Assembly: GCA_900323505.1 (NCBI GenBank)
Contig: OOIN01000002.1
Location: 2,170,001-2,234,000, forward strand
Source of the DNA: Ustilago trichophora
Lineage: Eukaryota > Basidiomycota > Ustilaginomycetes > Ustilaginales > Ustilaginaceae
DNA: 64,000 bases
Direction of reading: 5' to 3'
In this document: in pieces, positions 28,774 to 40,199 of the stretch
Position numbering within the stretch: the first letter of the stretch is position 1
Layout of the letters: every line of letters begins with the position of its first letter
The notes under the pieces: model-generated
Told to the model about the DNA's origin: nothing
Databases searched by the model: none
Seen by the model: only the letters and a program-made list of their open reading frames with translations
Position numbers and translations under genes: made by a program

Positions 28774-31401
28774 TTAATCTTTGCGGTGGAAGAGCGAGTG
28801 CTTGCGTTTCGACTCTTCGCTCATGACCTTGACATGTGGGTGGTCAGGCTGCTCTCCTGGCTTTCCATCTTTCAAGATGTGCGCGCAGGTTCGGATGTTC
28901 TTGAGCCACTCGTCACCCTTGTCGTCGTCATCCTCGAATTCGGCAAGGCCGATGCTGCCCAATCCGGCGGCGTGGGCATCGCGGCTGATGCCATCGAAAG
29001 CGCCACCGCGCGGGGAGATGGAGCCATCGTGGTGTTGCGGGTGCGCTTGAGCGTGGGCGCCATCGATTGCAGAGCGGAGCATGTCGGTCGAGTTGCTACG
29101 AGACATGACAGGGGTGCGCGTGAGTGGCGAGTCGGTGTCGCTGAAGCGGCGACCACGGAGGAGGTCACCGAGAGTGCAGCGGAGGGAAGGTTCGACGGCC
29201 ATCATGCGCGACAGGGCAGAACGGGTCTCACGAGGGAGCAGGCGGAAGATGCTATCCGCCGCGCCGGAGGTGAAGGTGGTTTGCGACGATGCGGACGAGA
29301 CGCTGTCGCTGCGGTGAGCGTGCGGGCGAATGTCATCAAAGGCGCCGCTGCCGGTGCTGCCCTCTCCGGCTGCATTGTCGTCAGCGAGAGTAGAGGTGGG
29401 AGAAGATACGATGGGCGACATAGCATTGGGACTGGCCGAGGCGCCGTTGCCATTATCGTCCTCGCCACCGAGGATCTTGTTCGCCTCGAACGTGTCGCTG
29501 AGCGAAGGCGAATGTGGGTTCGAGTGGATCGAGTGCGGGGTCATATAGCCTGCCTCGTGTGCCGATCGAATCTGTGGCGTGACTCCGTTGTCATCCGAGC
29601 TAGTCACAGGGTCGATGGTTGACATGCCGAGCGTCTTGCGAATGGCCGAGACGTGGTCGCTCGAAGTGACGCGGCTTGCCATGACGCTCGATGCGGGCGT
29701 GCTGCTCTGCCTGCTGGGTCCCTGACTGTTGCCGAGACTCTTGGAAGGCTCGGACGGAGGTGCCTTGCACAGCTCGGGGTGCGAGTTGACGAAAAGCCTG
29801 AAACTCGGGTCGGTTTTCATATCCGGCAGCTTCCATGGGAAGCGACGCAGAATCATACACAGGAAAATGATGGCGCAGCTCCATACATCCGTCAACCTCG
29901 GATCGTATGTCTGCTGCGACAGCACTTCGGGCGCCAAGTAAGGATCGGAACCCACGACACCGGTAGCAACCACCTTGCTCTTGCCTGGCGAGTGAAAGAC
30001 AGTGGCAGTGCCAAAGTCGATGAGCTTGACGACATTACCCGTTGTCATGACGCAATTGTCGAGCTTGAGATCACGATGCGCGAGACCCATCGAGTGAAGG
30101 TAGTCGACACCATCGCAGATCTGGCGGAAGACACAGTAGATCTCCTGACGGCACATTTTGCCGCTCATGACGACACTGAAGAGGTCGTAAGGAGCGTACT
30201 CCATGACCTCGTAGTAGTGGCCGTGATCCGAGATGATGTCGATGGTCTCAATAATGTTGATGTGGTGGAGCGTACTGCCGATGCAGAATTCGGCGGTGAC
30301 CTTCTTGATGTACTCCTTCTCGTTTTCGCCTGGCCTGCGCTGTCGGAACTCCTTGACGGCAAAGACGGTGTGGTCCTTGGAGCGCTTGATCAGACGTACT
30401 GTACCGCCGGCACCGGAGCCGAGCACTTTTCCCCACTTGCCGTACTTTTTGGCGAGATGAGCGTGATCCTCGCCGAGAGGTGGCGAGTCCTTGCCGTGTC
30501 GCTTAGGTGTCGCAATACCAGAGCGGCTGCTGTCGCTGCGCGAGTCGCTGTTGTGATGACCGATGTGATTTTGCAAAAACTTGCGCAAGTCGGTGAGCGG
30601 GTTGTGGTGGCTCGAGTGCTCTTTGTCCTTCTTCTTCTTGCCAAGGCCATCGTTGTCCGAAGGCGATGCTGTGCCGCTGCCGCCGTCGCTGTGCTTGCGA
30701 CCACCACTGCTACCGAGACGCTCAGTGTTACGCCGTGAGCCCAATTTTGGGAAGATGAACTGAGGCGGTGTGCTGGCGACATCGCTGTTGGATGCATCGA
30801 CGCCACGGGCGGAGGCAAGACCGCTGGCACCAGCACCCTGAACCGGCTGGAATGATGTACCGGTCATTGCACCGCTGAGCACCTTGTTGAGACCGGAGCG
30901 GGGCTGGCTCTGAGTACCACTTGCGACAGGCGAGACCGACTCGGACGTGACCTCATTGACGTGCAGATGAGCGGAAGCGCCACCGGTGCCGATGGGAGTT
31001 GCGACACCCGAGTGGTCTGCACGCTCGCTGAGGCCCATCTGCTTGAGGTTTTCGGATCGAATTTTGGCAGCAGAAGCGCTGGGACCAGTGATAGCATCAA
31101 CGGGACCCGAGACAATGTTGTGGGAGACGTCGTTGCCGCCTGTAGAGACTGGAGAAGCCATCTGAGCGGGGGAAGAGACGGCAAATCCAGTGATGCTGGG
31201 GACAGGTGTCGGCAGTGCAGATGAAGAGCCTTGATCCGTTTTTTCGCTACGAATGGCAGTGTAGCCAGGTCTGGTCGAGTCTTCACGAAGCGTCATCTGG
31301 TTGGTATGTGTGGCGAGATGAACGACCTCAGCGCCCTGCTTTTCCTCGTCGGGCTGGGCTGAATGCTGGACGATAGGGTCCATGGGCTTTGAGGACAACA
31401 T
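28774..31401 (-). CDS. Ser/Thr protein kinase, Hal4(Sat4)/Hal5 family
   Basis: 875 residues, single exon. The N-terminal 320 residues are Ser/Thr-rich and disordered. The kinase domain starts near 321: glycine loop [12 protein letters not shown]-type AVKEF, catalytic loop HRDLKLDN (about 440), DFG at about 462, and APE in YLAPEVLS. This is the fungal NPR/HAL family; ITDVWS-type phrases and FPWKLPDM are typical of Hal4/Hal5, which stabilise plasma-membrane K+ and nutrient transporters in yeast. A Ser/Asn-rich insert of roughly 170 residues (about 540-710) splits the C-lobe before the last helices ([20 protein letters not shown]). Role in ion homeostasis is inferred from family. A second start at MDPIVQ, six codons in, is possible. 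Confidence 0.88.
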   Translation of the reverse strand: MLSSKPMDPIVQHSAQPDEEKQGAEVVHLATHTNQMTLREDSTRPGYTAIRSEKTDQGSSSALPTPVPSITGFAVSSPAQMASPVSTGGNDVSHNIVSGPVDAITGPSASAAKIRSENLKQMGLSERADHSGVATPIGTGGASAHLHVNEVTSESVSPVASGTQSQPRSGLNKVLSGAMTGTSFQPVQGAGASGLASARGVDASNSDVASTPPQFIFPKLGSRRNTERLGSSGGRKHSDGGSGTASPSDNDGLGKKKKDKEHSSHHNPLTDLRKFLQNHIGHHNSDSRSDSSRSGIATPKRHGKDSPPLGEDHAHLAKKYGKWGKVLGSGAGGTVRLIKRSKDHTVFAVKEFRQRRPGENEKEYIKKVTAEFCIGSTLHHINIIETIDIISDHGHYYEVMEYAPYDLFSVVMSGKMCRQEIYCVFRQICDGVDYLHSMGLAHRDLKLDNCVMTTGNVVKLIDFGTATVFHSPGKSKVVATGVVGSDPYLAPEVLSQQTYDPRLTDVWSCAIIFLCMILRRFPWKLPDMKTDPSFRLFVNSHPELCKAPPSEPSKSLGNSQGPSRQSSTPASSVMASRVTSSDHVSAIRKTLGMSTIDPVTSSDDNGVTPQIRSAHEAGYMTPHSIHSNPHSPSLSDTFEANKILGGEDDNGNGASASPNAMSPIVSSPTSTLADDNAAGEGSTGSGAFDDIRPHAHRSDSVSSASSQTTFTSGAADSIFRLLPRETRSALSRMMAVEPSLRCTLGDLLRGRRFSDTDSPLTRTPVMSRSNSTDMLRSAIDGAHAQAHPQHHDGSISPRGGAFDGISRDAHAAGLGSIGLAEFEDDDDKGDEWLKNIRTCAHILKDGKPGEQPDHPHVKVMSEESKRKHSLFHRKD

Positions 31402-32340
31402 GTTGGGCGAGATGCCGGATGAAAATGTCGACGTTGCTGTTGCAGCTGACGATGGCGATTGACGTCTGCTCTACGAGAGCCTTACGTGGACGCGTGGTCG
31501 CAGTGATATGCTGTTGCAGAAATGAGTCGAACTGGCGTGGGAGAGTCCAATCCAGTTCGAGGCGCGAATGAGAGAACAATGTAGCCGTAGTCGAATAAGT
31601 TTGTTGCCACACTGTCAAGGCTGCTTAGTCTACAGTGCGTCGTGGAATCTCGGCTGAGCAGGGACGAGATCGGGACTGAGCGGTCTTGGGGTAATTAAAA
31701 TCTGGACGAGCACCGCAGCGGGTTAGTTGTGCCGGGTGTACTGTAGCCAAGATATAGACGGTGCGTAAAGGGCTAGGCTGAACTGAGGGACGATGTAAAA
31801 GCGGGTGGGAGCAACCTTGTGTCGATTCGCAGACGCGTGGAAGCGGGTGTAGGGTTTCGTAACGAGGTTCCGTAGGCCGACGGGAAGGAAGCTACTGAGC
31901 TAGATGCAGCTGTACTTGTACTTGCTTGTGAAGAAGCTATCCGTCGAGACAAAGAGGCCGACGAGGTCCGTGAGCGAGGACCCAGGGTTGGATACAAGAG
32001 TATATGTTTGTGTGTCCCGTCTTGAAACGGCGTGGGGTCGTGTTAAGGAGTAGCAAACAACGTTTGCGGTGGCGGGGGATCAAAAGCGATGGAGGAGAGA
32101 CGGAGCAAGACAGGAAGATATGGGAGATGGTAGTCACCCTCGAAGGATGGAGCGATGAGAGCAAGGAGCAAGCAAGAAGGATGTTGCTTGATCGAGGGTG
32201 GAGGATGGGCAGGTTTAGCTTGCTACGGTAGTTGAAGCTTGAGCTGGATGGAGAAGCGAAAAAGAGAGCTCAGGCAGAGCACAGAGAGGGCCACAGAAGG
32301 GACGACCGGGAGCAGCATACGCCGAAGCAGCCGCACAGAA

Positions 32341-32361
32341 GCAGCAGCAGCAGCAGCAGCA
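32341..32361. repeat. (CAG)n triplet repeat
   Basis: About seven perfect CAG units in non-coding DNA upstream of the kinase gene. Confidence 0.9.
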
Positions 32362-32746
32362 ATTTAGTCAAAGAGCGGTGACGCCAACTTTGCCTCTCTT
32401 GACTCTTTGTTCCCGCCTCGACCAGCGATTCTGTGTCGAGCGAGCGCCAGAGGCGAAATGAGAGCACTCGATACACACGCGGTCAAAATCAGCACAGTCA
32501 GATACAGTACAGCAGCTGAGCAGTGGCTCAAACAATCCAAACACACAAAAAAGCTTCGGGTGAATGGGCCACCCCCCACTTTTTTTTTTTGGACTTTGGA
32601 TGTGCGGGCCAGAGCCACACAGTACGCCGCGGCAGGCAACAGCGAAAAGTCGAAATTAAAATCGTGCAGTACGATACGGCAATGGACAGGACACAGTTGT
32701 GAGACCTGACTCTGGACTTTACTCATCCATTCTCGGCATGCGACAC

Positions 32747-32806
32747 TTTTTCTTTTTCTTTTCTTTTCTTTTTTTTCTTTCTTTTCTTTTTTTTTCGTTT
32801 CGTTCT
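32747..32806. repeat. Polypyrimidine tract
   Basis: About 60 bases of T with scattered C on the plus strand (purine tract on the kinase-sense strand), in the long upstream region of the kinase gene. Confidence 0.8.
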
Positions 32807-32861
32807 GCTTGGTCCAATCACAAACCCTGAGGGTCACATTCAACCATCAATCGAAGCACGA

Positions 32862-32901
<40 letters not shown>
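32862..32901. repeat. (CAGC)n tetranucleotide repeat
   Basis: About ten perfect CAGC units in the intergenic region. Confidence 0.92.
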
Positions 32902-33776
32902 TAGCAAGCAGCAGCCAAGATCGGCTTTGTAATGCAGCCAATACAATTCACAATCAGTAGCCGGCCACTTCACTCTCTGACACTTTCTTCCTCACTCAGC
33001 CAGCTACACAAATTCGTACAATCAACACTTTATCACAGCTACTGCACAATCGTCTTTCAGAAGCGATTGAGAGAAAGAATGCTAAGTCGGTTTCCGAGAG
33101 GTGGGAGAGTTCAGTTTCTCAAAGCGACAGGGTATCTCTTTGTCAGTCGCACTGACACAGTCGGGAAATTTTTTACATTTTGATTCAGCCGAGAGAAAAA
33201 TCAAGCAGCCTCGGAAATTCCGCACGATTATCTCCTAAGGAAAAAGAGAGACCCTTGATCGAAATACAATCCTTCAATAACTAATTCAGAATTCGGCACC
33301 TTCTCCTCTTCATTTGTATTCAACTCTGGAATTTACCTATCGCGTCACCGTGCTTTGATCAGAGACAAGAAAAGAGCTGTTCTCATTGTTGGATCTTGAC
33401 ACGATGGACGGGATGGCTGTCCCTCTTTGTTCTGATTGCGTTCCTTGCAGTTCTCGGTGCAGCTTGTCACATGTAATGGGTACGAGACTCTTCGCCCTTC
33501 GCAATCAAGCAGGAGAAAGATGTAGAGTATCTAGGCCAAATGGAGGGAAAGGATTCGGCTATTCTTATCTCCGATGTAAAGCCAATGCTCAGCAGTCAAT
33601 TTCGAATCATCGTTCCTACCGCTTCGGGTTCGGATTCCAAGGCACACAGTACAACCGTTTGTCGGCTTCGACCTACCGACTACAGTATGCATCCAGCCTC
33701 AGAGCCAATGAAGAGTCACTGTTGCTTTTATAGCAAAACCGTGGTCGAGGTAGAGATATGGAGAGGTATGGACCCT

Positions 33777-33785
33777 GTACGGTAC
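33777..33785. promoter_or_regulatory. GTACNGTAC palindrome, intergenic
   Basis: GTACGGTAC, between the GPI-protein gene 3' end and the kinase gene promoter. Same motif as at 4950, 24534, 40186 and 41547. Function unknown. Confidence 0.3.
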
Positions 33786-34140
33786 CGCTTCTCGAAGTAG
33801 AAAAATGTTTTTCTCGGAAAACGCAAAATTAAAATGCGGCCATCAAATCATACCACGAAATGGTGCTGACATGTTGACCAACTCGCATCAGTGAAAGGAG
33901 TAAGACCACATTCACCCATAATCTTGCTCACTCGTGTGCTTGTGTTCCGTGGCAGAGTGCATGTAGCCATTTCTGAATGTGTACGCAAAACAATGCAGAG
34001 ATGATAGACAAGGGAAAAGACAGAACAAACTGTCCTCTAGCGACACCTGCCTCGAGTTGTAGGCAGCGTCAGCGGATAGAGGCAAGCGAAAAATCGGGCC
34101 ATAAAGCAAAGTCAAACAGGCGACATCAGAGTCAAAGCGC

Positions 34141-34959
34141 CTAGACAAGCATGGCACCCGCGAGAGCAGCGACAACGCAGCCGACCATGGCAGCCGAACC
34201 CATACGAGCCGGGATCGAGGCCGACGAAGTCGAGCTGCTGGATCCCGACGAGCTGCTGCCCGAAGTCTGCGAAGCGCTGCTGCCCGAGGACGAGCTTGAA
34301 GCAGCCGAGCTGCTCGATTGGCTCACCGAAGTTGCCATGCTCGAGCTAGCCGACGACGAGGCAGCTGAAGCCGAAGCCGAAGCCGAAGCAGAAGCAGAGG
34401 CGCTGGATCCGGAAGCAGAGGCAGAAGCGGAAGACGAACCAGACGAAGCGACGGCCGAAGCACCTACGATCCTGCCATTACCCCAAGGGATCGCAGGTCC
34501 CTCGGGCTGCTTGGAGAAAGGAGGGGCGGTCACAGCACCGCTGGCGTCAGCAATGGCGAATCGTGTGGTCCAAGTAGGGTCCGCACCGCTGTGGGTGAAC
34601 TGGAAAAAGTAGATGTTCGAGTTGGGTGCCACCTTGGGTGCGGTCCACAGAAGCTTGCCTGCACCAGACGTGGTGCCGTCGACGCCCGTGGCGACCGTGT
34701 AGAGCTCGGTCATGTTTTGGTTGGATCCGGTCATGAACTTGATCTCCATGCTCTTCCAAGCCTCGTTGGTGGTGGTGTCCCACTGGATCATGAGTGGCGA
34801 TCCCTCAGGGGTGGTGCTGGGGGTGAGAGGCGAGACGGTGGTCGCAGAAGTAGACGAGCTCGACTGTCGCTTGATCAGGTCAGGCATAGCAACGACCGAC
34901 GAGACGCTAGTGAGCGCGACAAGAGCCCAGGGGGCGAGGGTGGCGGTGAAAAACTTCAT
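34141..34959 (-). CDS. GPI-anchored Ser-rich cell-surface protein with Kre9/Knh1-like domain
   Basis: 272 residues from ATG 34959 (MKFFTATLAPWALVAL); upstream in-frame sequence has no signal peptide. The signal peptide ends near residue 22. Residues about 50-140 form a Kre9/Knh1-like domain: MIQWDTTTNEAWKSMEIK and YFFQFTHSGADPTWTTRFAI are typical of this fungal cell-surface fold. A long Ser/Ala-rich spacer (about 155-245), surely heavily O-mannosylated, leads to a small-residue GPI site and a hydrophobic tail (MVGCVVAALAGAMLV). The family is attached to the cell wall or plasma membrane and linked to beta-glucan assembly in yeast. A single-gene role cannot be told from sequence. The repeat-rich spacer is likely to vary in length between strains. 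Confidence 0.85.
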   Translation of the reverse strand: MKFFTATLAPWALVALTSVSSVVAMPDLIKRQSSSSTSATTVSPLTPSTTPEGSPLMIQWDTTTNEAWKSMEIKFMTGSNQNMTELYTVATGVDGTTSGAGKLLWTAPKVAPNSNIYFFQFTHSGADPTWTTRFAIADASGAVTAPPFSKQPEGPAIPWGNGRIVGASAVASSGSSSASASASGSSASASASASASASAASSSASSSMATSVSQSSSSAASSSSSGSSASQTSGSSSSGSSSSTSSASIPARMGSAAMVGCVVAALAGAMLV

Positions 34960-36250
34960 TGTGATGGACGAGTTGACTGGATGCTGGGCTGTATGAATAT
35001 AACGAGATTGGGAGACATTATATGGGTCAGTGTCAGCGTCGAATATCCTTGCTTCGGACCGTCTGATGTTTGGCGCCTCCGCTCCTAGAATCCAACTCCT
35101 GGACACACGGCAAGACTGTGATCCTTCGCCACCGCCTCCCCCTTCTAATTGGCGTCGAAGATGCAGGAACAAGTGTGTCGTAGACATTCAGCTCGATGTC
35201 GAAGGGCGGATTCAAGATCCAAACGGCCCTGACGCAAAAGGTCAACACTTCCAAGATGCGGAGCGCGACAAGAAAACCAATGGATGTACCATGTCATCCT
35301 GCTGGTCCATAATGCGCGGCTGTACCACGACGCGGTGCCAGACATTCTGCTGCAGAGCTGTTTCGGAACTTGACGCCTTTTTGGTCTCTTCGCATTTGAG
35401 CGTTTCGATCACCTCCAGCCTGGATTCGTATTGCAAGGTCGTGTTGGGGTCTCAGCGTGCACGCTACCTGAGCGCATGTGCGAGCCTTCCTGATAGCAAG
35501 ATCGAATCTGCTTTGCTTGCTCCTCTGTAGTGATGTGATAGCACGATGTGTTGGCTTCCAGTATGCGTTTCGGAGGGATACTTACAGTGTGACTTGACTA
35601 GAAGAAGCGTAAGACAAAGCAGCGAGGGTGCGAGAACAAATTCGTGGTGGAAGAGAAGGCGCAAAAATAAGGGTCAAAAGAGTGACGACGGTGAGAAGGA
35701 ATGCGGTGGGGCCTGATGGATAGAAGTACGAAAGATGGGGAGAATGATGAGGAGGGTAAGAGGGGAAATGATGAGGAGATGGTATGGCAAGATGATCTCT
35801 CGGTGGATATGGAGAGCTCAGTGATTCGGAGACCCGAGGATAGGAAAACTTGCGCTGGCTGTAGGCGAGTCTCTGGTGAAGAATAGGGGGGGATGGCTGG
35901 CGTGCAGAGCACGGTCTTGCAGCAGCAGAACAGTATTACAGTAGCAGCAGCACATACGGGACAGTACACTCGTCAAGCTTCGATTTGTGCCCTTTGTGTG
36001 GGTTGGATCTGCTGCGAAGACAGAAAGCTGAAGCACGCGAGCAGAGCAAATCTCAGAGAACAACACTCAGACACACAGAGGAAAAAAAAAAGGCGCTTGC
36101 AGATGGCTTTGTGTCAAGATTCAGGTGTGTGATTTCAAGTCTGACAGGAACAGCGCGCTTTGCAGATCCCGAGGACGCCTCGGCTGCTCCGATTCGAATT
36201 CCTCAGCAGAGATGGGATGCAGCACGGCGCAGACACTGTCTGCACGCGCG

Positions 36251-36283
<33 letters not shown>

Positions 36284-37715
36284 CCGACAACTCTTTCTCT
36301 TGCACTTGATCTCTTCTTGGCTTGCACACAGCTGCTGACACAATGCTGCAATGCTGCAAACTTTGCAGATGAAAGAGCTCATTGTTCTCCAGTCCAATAT
36401 AATGCCAGCACACCGTTGTGATGCCGTTGCACATCCTGCAAGCAGCATCTCAAACCCATGCGCCACGACACAACTGCAACTAGATCTAGCGAAGACGGTG
36501 GCAAGATCTATTTGATCGGCAGCTAGCACATTCCACACAGGGTTTGATTGAGAGTACAGTAGCACTTTCCCAAACAGGATCTGAAGTGAGGAGCAGCAAA
36601 GATGATCCTGTGACTCGGGTTCGGCGACCAAGAACAAGCGTCGCAGATCACGGCAACTCCGATGACGGACAAGACCTGTTGTTGTTCAACTCAAGCATGC
36701 TGGAGAGGCAGGGGCTCGAGAAATGTTGGAAACGCCAAACCAGGCAGGAAGCGAAGAGCGCATCGGTGTCGGGGTCTCAATTTTGCTGCAGAAAAAACGG
36801 TTCCGTGGCATGGTGGGTTCCAGCACGGCTTTCTCTTCTTCATCGCTCTTGCTCGGAGTCGCGGCGACGCAGCTTTCGACGCTAACTTAGCAGCATCAGA
36901 AGCATTCACAAGAGCGTGTTTGTTGCTTCCCACAAATTTGTGAACATTGATGTTCTCTGAGAATAGGAACATGAGATCTGCATCAGGAACTGACAGCAAG
37001 GAGCACATTCTTCGACACGACACGACGATAAAGGGTCTAGCAAAGGGTCCAAATACCTTCTGCCATGGAGTCCATCCCTGTCAGCATACAGATATTAGTC
37101 TGGAAGCCTGAAAGAATGTACTCGGCCCATAGTCTTCTTCAAGTTAACAGGCACCTCCCTTTAAACTCCTCAGTACTTGAGGCTATGCTCAGCACTAGAG
37201 TGCTGGCACAGTCTCAAGAGAATGGCCAAGATAGTTTCGGCAGAAAGCCCGAGCAAAGGTTAGATCTTAACAGAGGGAGACTTGGTGCAAAATTCAAAGT
37301 GTGTTAGATCTGAATAGAGAGGCTGACCGGAACTCGGACACATCACATCACGTGAGCTTTGAAAAGTGGCCATCTGGGGGAAATTTTTGCTGAAATTCCA
37401 GGTTGAGGAAAATTTCCACTGAAAAGCAGAGAACCCTGACTGCTGCGCTCCACCAAAGGAGAGAGAGCTTCTTCCTCAATTTGCCTAGCTCAAATCTTGT
37501 GTAGAGCCTTCTCTCTCCTCCAACCTTGACCCTCACCACCGTCTCGCTCCTACATCGCACGACCCGTCCCATCGGATCATTCGCAGGTTAGCTCCGGAAC
37601 CGCCAAGGTATCAGACTCGTCTCTTTTGACGGTAAAGCCAACCAGCACAGGCTACCTACCACTTCGTTCCAACACCTTCAAGGCGTCCACGAGCGCCTCA
37701 TAACAATCGCCCAGG
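34960..37715. other. 2.75-kb divergent intergenic region GPI-protein gene / NOP7
   Basis: Both flanking genes start here. I see (TGC)n at 36251-36280, TACAGTA at 35937 and 36555, and GAAATTTTTG at 37380-37389 about 330 bp before the NOP7 start. Open frames such as 35030-35530 have no recognisable family or composition signal. It could hide a non-coding RNA or an exon of unknown protein, but I can support neither. Confidence 0.45.
36251..36280. repeat. (TGC)n triplet repeat
   Basis: Ten perfect TGC units in non-coding DNA between the GPI-protein gene and NOP7. Confidence 0.93.
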
Positions 37716-39749
37716 ATGGCCAAGATGAAGCAGAAGGGAAAGTCTGGCGCGGCCAAGAACTATGTCACTCGTAACCAGGCTATCAAGAAGCTCCAGGTCA
37801 CCCTCGCCGACTTCCGGCGTCTTTGCATTCTCAAAGGTATCTTCCCCTGCCAGCCCAAGAGCGTTCGCAAGGCCAACAAGGGCTCTACCGCACCCACCAC
37901 CTTCTTCTTTGCCAAGGATATTGCCTACCTTCAGCATGAGCCCGTGCTGCAGTCGCTGCGTGACCACAAAACTTTCGCCAAGAAGCTCTCGCGTGCCATT
38001 GGTCGCAGGGAATGGGCCGCCGCTAAGAACCTCGACGAGAGCAAGCCCACCTACCGTCTGGACCACATTATCAAGGAGCGTTACCCAACCTTCCGCGACT
38101 CGCTCAAGGACATTGACGATGCGCTCTCGCTGTTGACGCTCTTTGCTCACCTGCCTGCCACCGACAAGGTTTCGGCGGATGTCATCGCCACCTGCTCGCG
38201 CCTCTGCGCTGAATGGCAGCTGTACGTCATGAAGACCAAGGCCCTCAAGAAGGTCTTCCTCAGCATCAAGGGTATCTACTTCCAGGCCGAGGTCAACGGC
38301 GAGACCATCACCTGGCTCGTTCCTTACCTCTTCACCCAGCACATCCCATCCGACATTGACTTCCGCATCATGTACACCTTCCTCGAGCTCTATCAAACCT
38401 TGCTTGGCTTTGTTTTGTTCAAGCTGTACTCGGATGAGAATCTCGTCTACCCACCCAAGTTCGATGCTGCCAAGGACGAGCAGGCTGCCGGATTTGGCGC
38501 GCTCACCCTCGACGCTGCCAGCGCTGCTGTGCTGCGTGGTGAGAACACGATCGCCACCGCTGCCATCACCAACGGCGCAGCACCATCATCGTCTTCGACC
38601 GTCATCACCGCTTCGGGCAAGAAGGTCTCGGCCAAGGACGTCAAGAAGCAGATCAAAGCTATCTCCAAGTCGGGCAACATTGCTGGTGATGCCGACGAGG
38701 AGGAGGACGACGACAACGTCGATGAGGCTATCGCTGAGGGTGCCGAGGAGGAGGACAAGTTTGTCGAGCAGCCATCCAAGTCGGCAGAGGAGCAAGAGTC
38801 GACAGAACACCTGACCACATTCGACGAGATCCAAGCAGCTTCCGCGGCAAGCGAGGGTGCTGCCAACGGTCTCTTCACACCTTACGTCTTTTACATTTCG
38901 CGAGAGTGCCCACGAGCAGTGATCGAGTTCGTTCTTCGCTCATTCGGTGCACTTCCAGGGCGTATCGGATGGGACATGGTGGCAGGTGCGGGCAGTGCGG
39001 TGGACGAGGACGACGCAAGGATCACACATCACATTATCGACAGGCCAGTGCCTGCAAGTGGTATGAAGAGATATGCGGGCAAGCGTGTGTTCGTGCAGCC
39101 GCAGTACATTGTTGACTGCGCCAACGCAAGGAAGTTGCTTCCTGCTGGACCTTACGGACCTGGCCAGACTCTGCCACCACATTTGAGCCCCTTTGTCGAC
39201 GATGCCGAGGTGGCCCGCCGAGGCGGCTACGTTCCCGAGGAGGCAAGAGAGCAGCTTGGTCTCGAGGCCGATGCTGCTGCTGTCGCTTCCGAGGATGACG
39301 ATGAAGATTCGGATGCGGAGCTCGAAGCCGATGAGGACGTCGAGGACGAGGAGACAACAAAGTCCACTGCCGCCTCGTCGCGCCCTGCGTTGGCTGCCCT
39401 CCTGGCCGATCCTACCGACGCTGCTGAAGCCGGTCTTTTGGACGCAGCCGAACTCGAAGCCGAAGCGGCTGGCGGCGAAGACGCATTGGAAGACATGCGT
39501 CGCAAACACGCTGCCGCTCTCAAGCAGGCCAAGAAGACTACCAAGGCTTCCTCGCGCGGTGCTGCAGCCACAACACGCAAGACCGAGGAGCAGGAGGCCA
39601 AGGAAATGTCCAAGATGATGATGAGCAACCGTCAGCGCAAGTTGTACGAGAAGCTCAACTATTCGTCTGGCAAGCGCGCCGAGGAGACGGCCAAGTTGCA
39701 GCAAAAGAAGAAGGCGCTCAACAAGAAAGCTGCCAAGGCCAACAAATGA
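37716..39749 (+). CDS. NOP7: Pescadillo homologue Nop7
   Basis: 677 residues, single exon. Nop7 forms the PeBoW complex with Erb1 and Ytm1, required for 27S pre-rRNA processing and 60S assembly. The Pescadillo N-terminal domain is well kept: YVTRNQAIKKLQVTLADFRR, CILKGIFPCQPKS, LDHIIKERYPTFRDSLKDID and the block FYQAEVNGETITWLVPY-like at about 188. A BRCT domain lies at about 385-475 (FYISRECPRAVIEFVLRSFG, YIVDCANARKLL). The C-terminus has acidic tracts (about 525-550) and a basic coiled-coil tail ending in KKKALNKKAAKANK. It is longer than yeast Nop7 (605) because of Ala/acidic insertions. The start is the first ATG after the leader. Confidence 0.95.
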   Translation: MAKMKQKGKSGAAKNYVTRNQAIKKLQVTLADFRRLCILKGIFPCQPKSVRKANKGSTAPTTFFFAKDIAYLQHEPVLQSLRDHKTFAKKLSRAIGRREWAAAKNLDESKPTYRLDHIIKERYPTFRDSLKDIDDALSLLTLFAHLPATDKVSADVIATCSRLCAEWQLYVMKTKALKKVFLSIKGIYFQAEVNGETITWLVPYLFTQHIPSDIDFRIMYTFLELYQTLLGFVLFKLYSDENLVYPPKFDAAKDEQAAGFGALTLDAASAAVLRGENTIATAAITNGAAPSSSSTVITASGKKVSAKDVKKQIKAISKSGNIAGDADEEEDDDNVDEAIAEGAEEEDKFVEQPSKSAEEQESTEHLTTFDEIQAASAASEGAANGLFTPYVFYISRECPRAVIEFVLRSFGALPGRIGWDMVAGAGSAVDEDDARITHHIIDRPVPASGMKRYAGKRVFVQPQYIVDCANARKLLPAGPYGPGQTLPPHLSPFVDDAEVARRGGYVPEEAREQLGLEADAAAVASEDDDEDSDAELEADEDVEDEETTKSTAASSRPALAALLADPTDAAEAGLLDAAELEAEAAGGEDALEDMRRKHAAALKQAKKTTKASSRGAAATTRKTEEQEAKEMSKMMMSNRQRKLYEKLNYSSGKRAEETAKLQQKKKALNKKAAKANK

Positions 39750-40185
39750 AGGCTTTCTTCATGATTTGTTTAAATAGACTCTCTTTTTTCTGCATCATAT
39801 GGTTCCGGTCACTTTCAATGTGCAATTCTGTTTACTGTTACCGACAGCTCTTTGACACGTATTTGTTTGCAATTCTTATTTGAGTGTGTGGCAGCTGTCA
39901 GCGAAGAAGTGCTGAAGACCAACTCGCTTGTCTCGGGTTGCGGGGAACCCCACACAGAAGCATGGCCGCAACGTTTAGCGTGGGCGTAAAGATCCTGTCT
40001 CGCCAACGAGTGATGCCACTGAATGAAGGTGTGCAGCACCAGCATGGTGGAAATGGGAACCTCATGGGTGACATTTTGTGGAAAAGAGCGAGGTAAAGTT
40101 GCCGCACTATCCAATTGATTCCCCGCAGCCAGGGCGCGCATTTTCTCGTCAGTTTGTGCGGTAAGCGTTGGACACTGTCGCTTTT

Positions 40186-40199
40186 GTACAGTACCGTAC
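40186..40199. promoter_or_regulatory. Two overlapping GTACNGTAC palindromes
   Basis: GTACAGTACCGTAC: two nine-base palindromes sharing the middle GTAC, in the region between NOP7 and the PX-associated gene. Function unknown. Confidence 0.35.

Larger units (their letters stand above)
31402..34140. other. 2.7-kb gene-free region upstream of the kinase gene
   Basis: Holds the kinase promoter and probably a long leader, then the 3' flank of the GPI-protein gene. Seen are (CAG)n at 32341-32361, a T/C-rich tract at about 32747-32806, (CAGC)n at 32862-32901, GTACGGTAC at 33777-33785, and TACAGTA/TACTGTA at 31739, 32503 and 33681. Short open frames (for example 33386-33733) look random in composition. 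No gene or RNA recognised. Confidence 0.5.

Noticed and set aside
29653..30738. 361-codon open frame opposite the Hal4-type kinase
   Set aside because: Antisense shadow of a confident kinase domain.
33386..33733. 115-codon intergenic open frame
   Set aside because: Unrecognisable and of random-looking composition; could be real only with transcript support.
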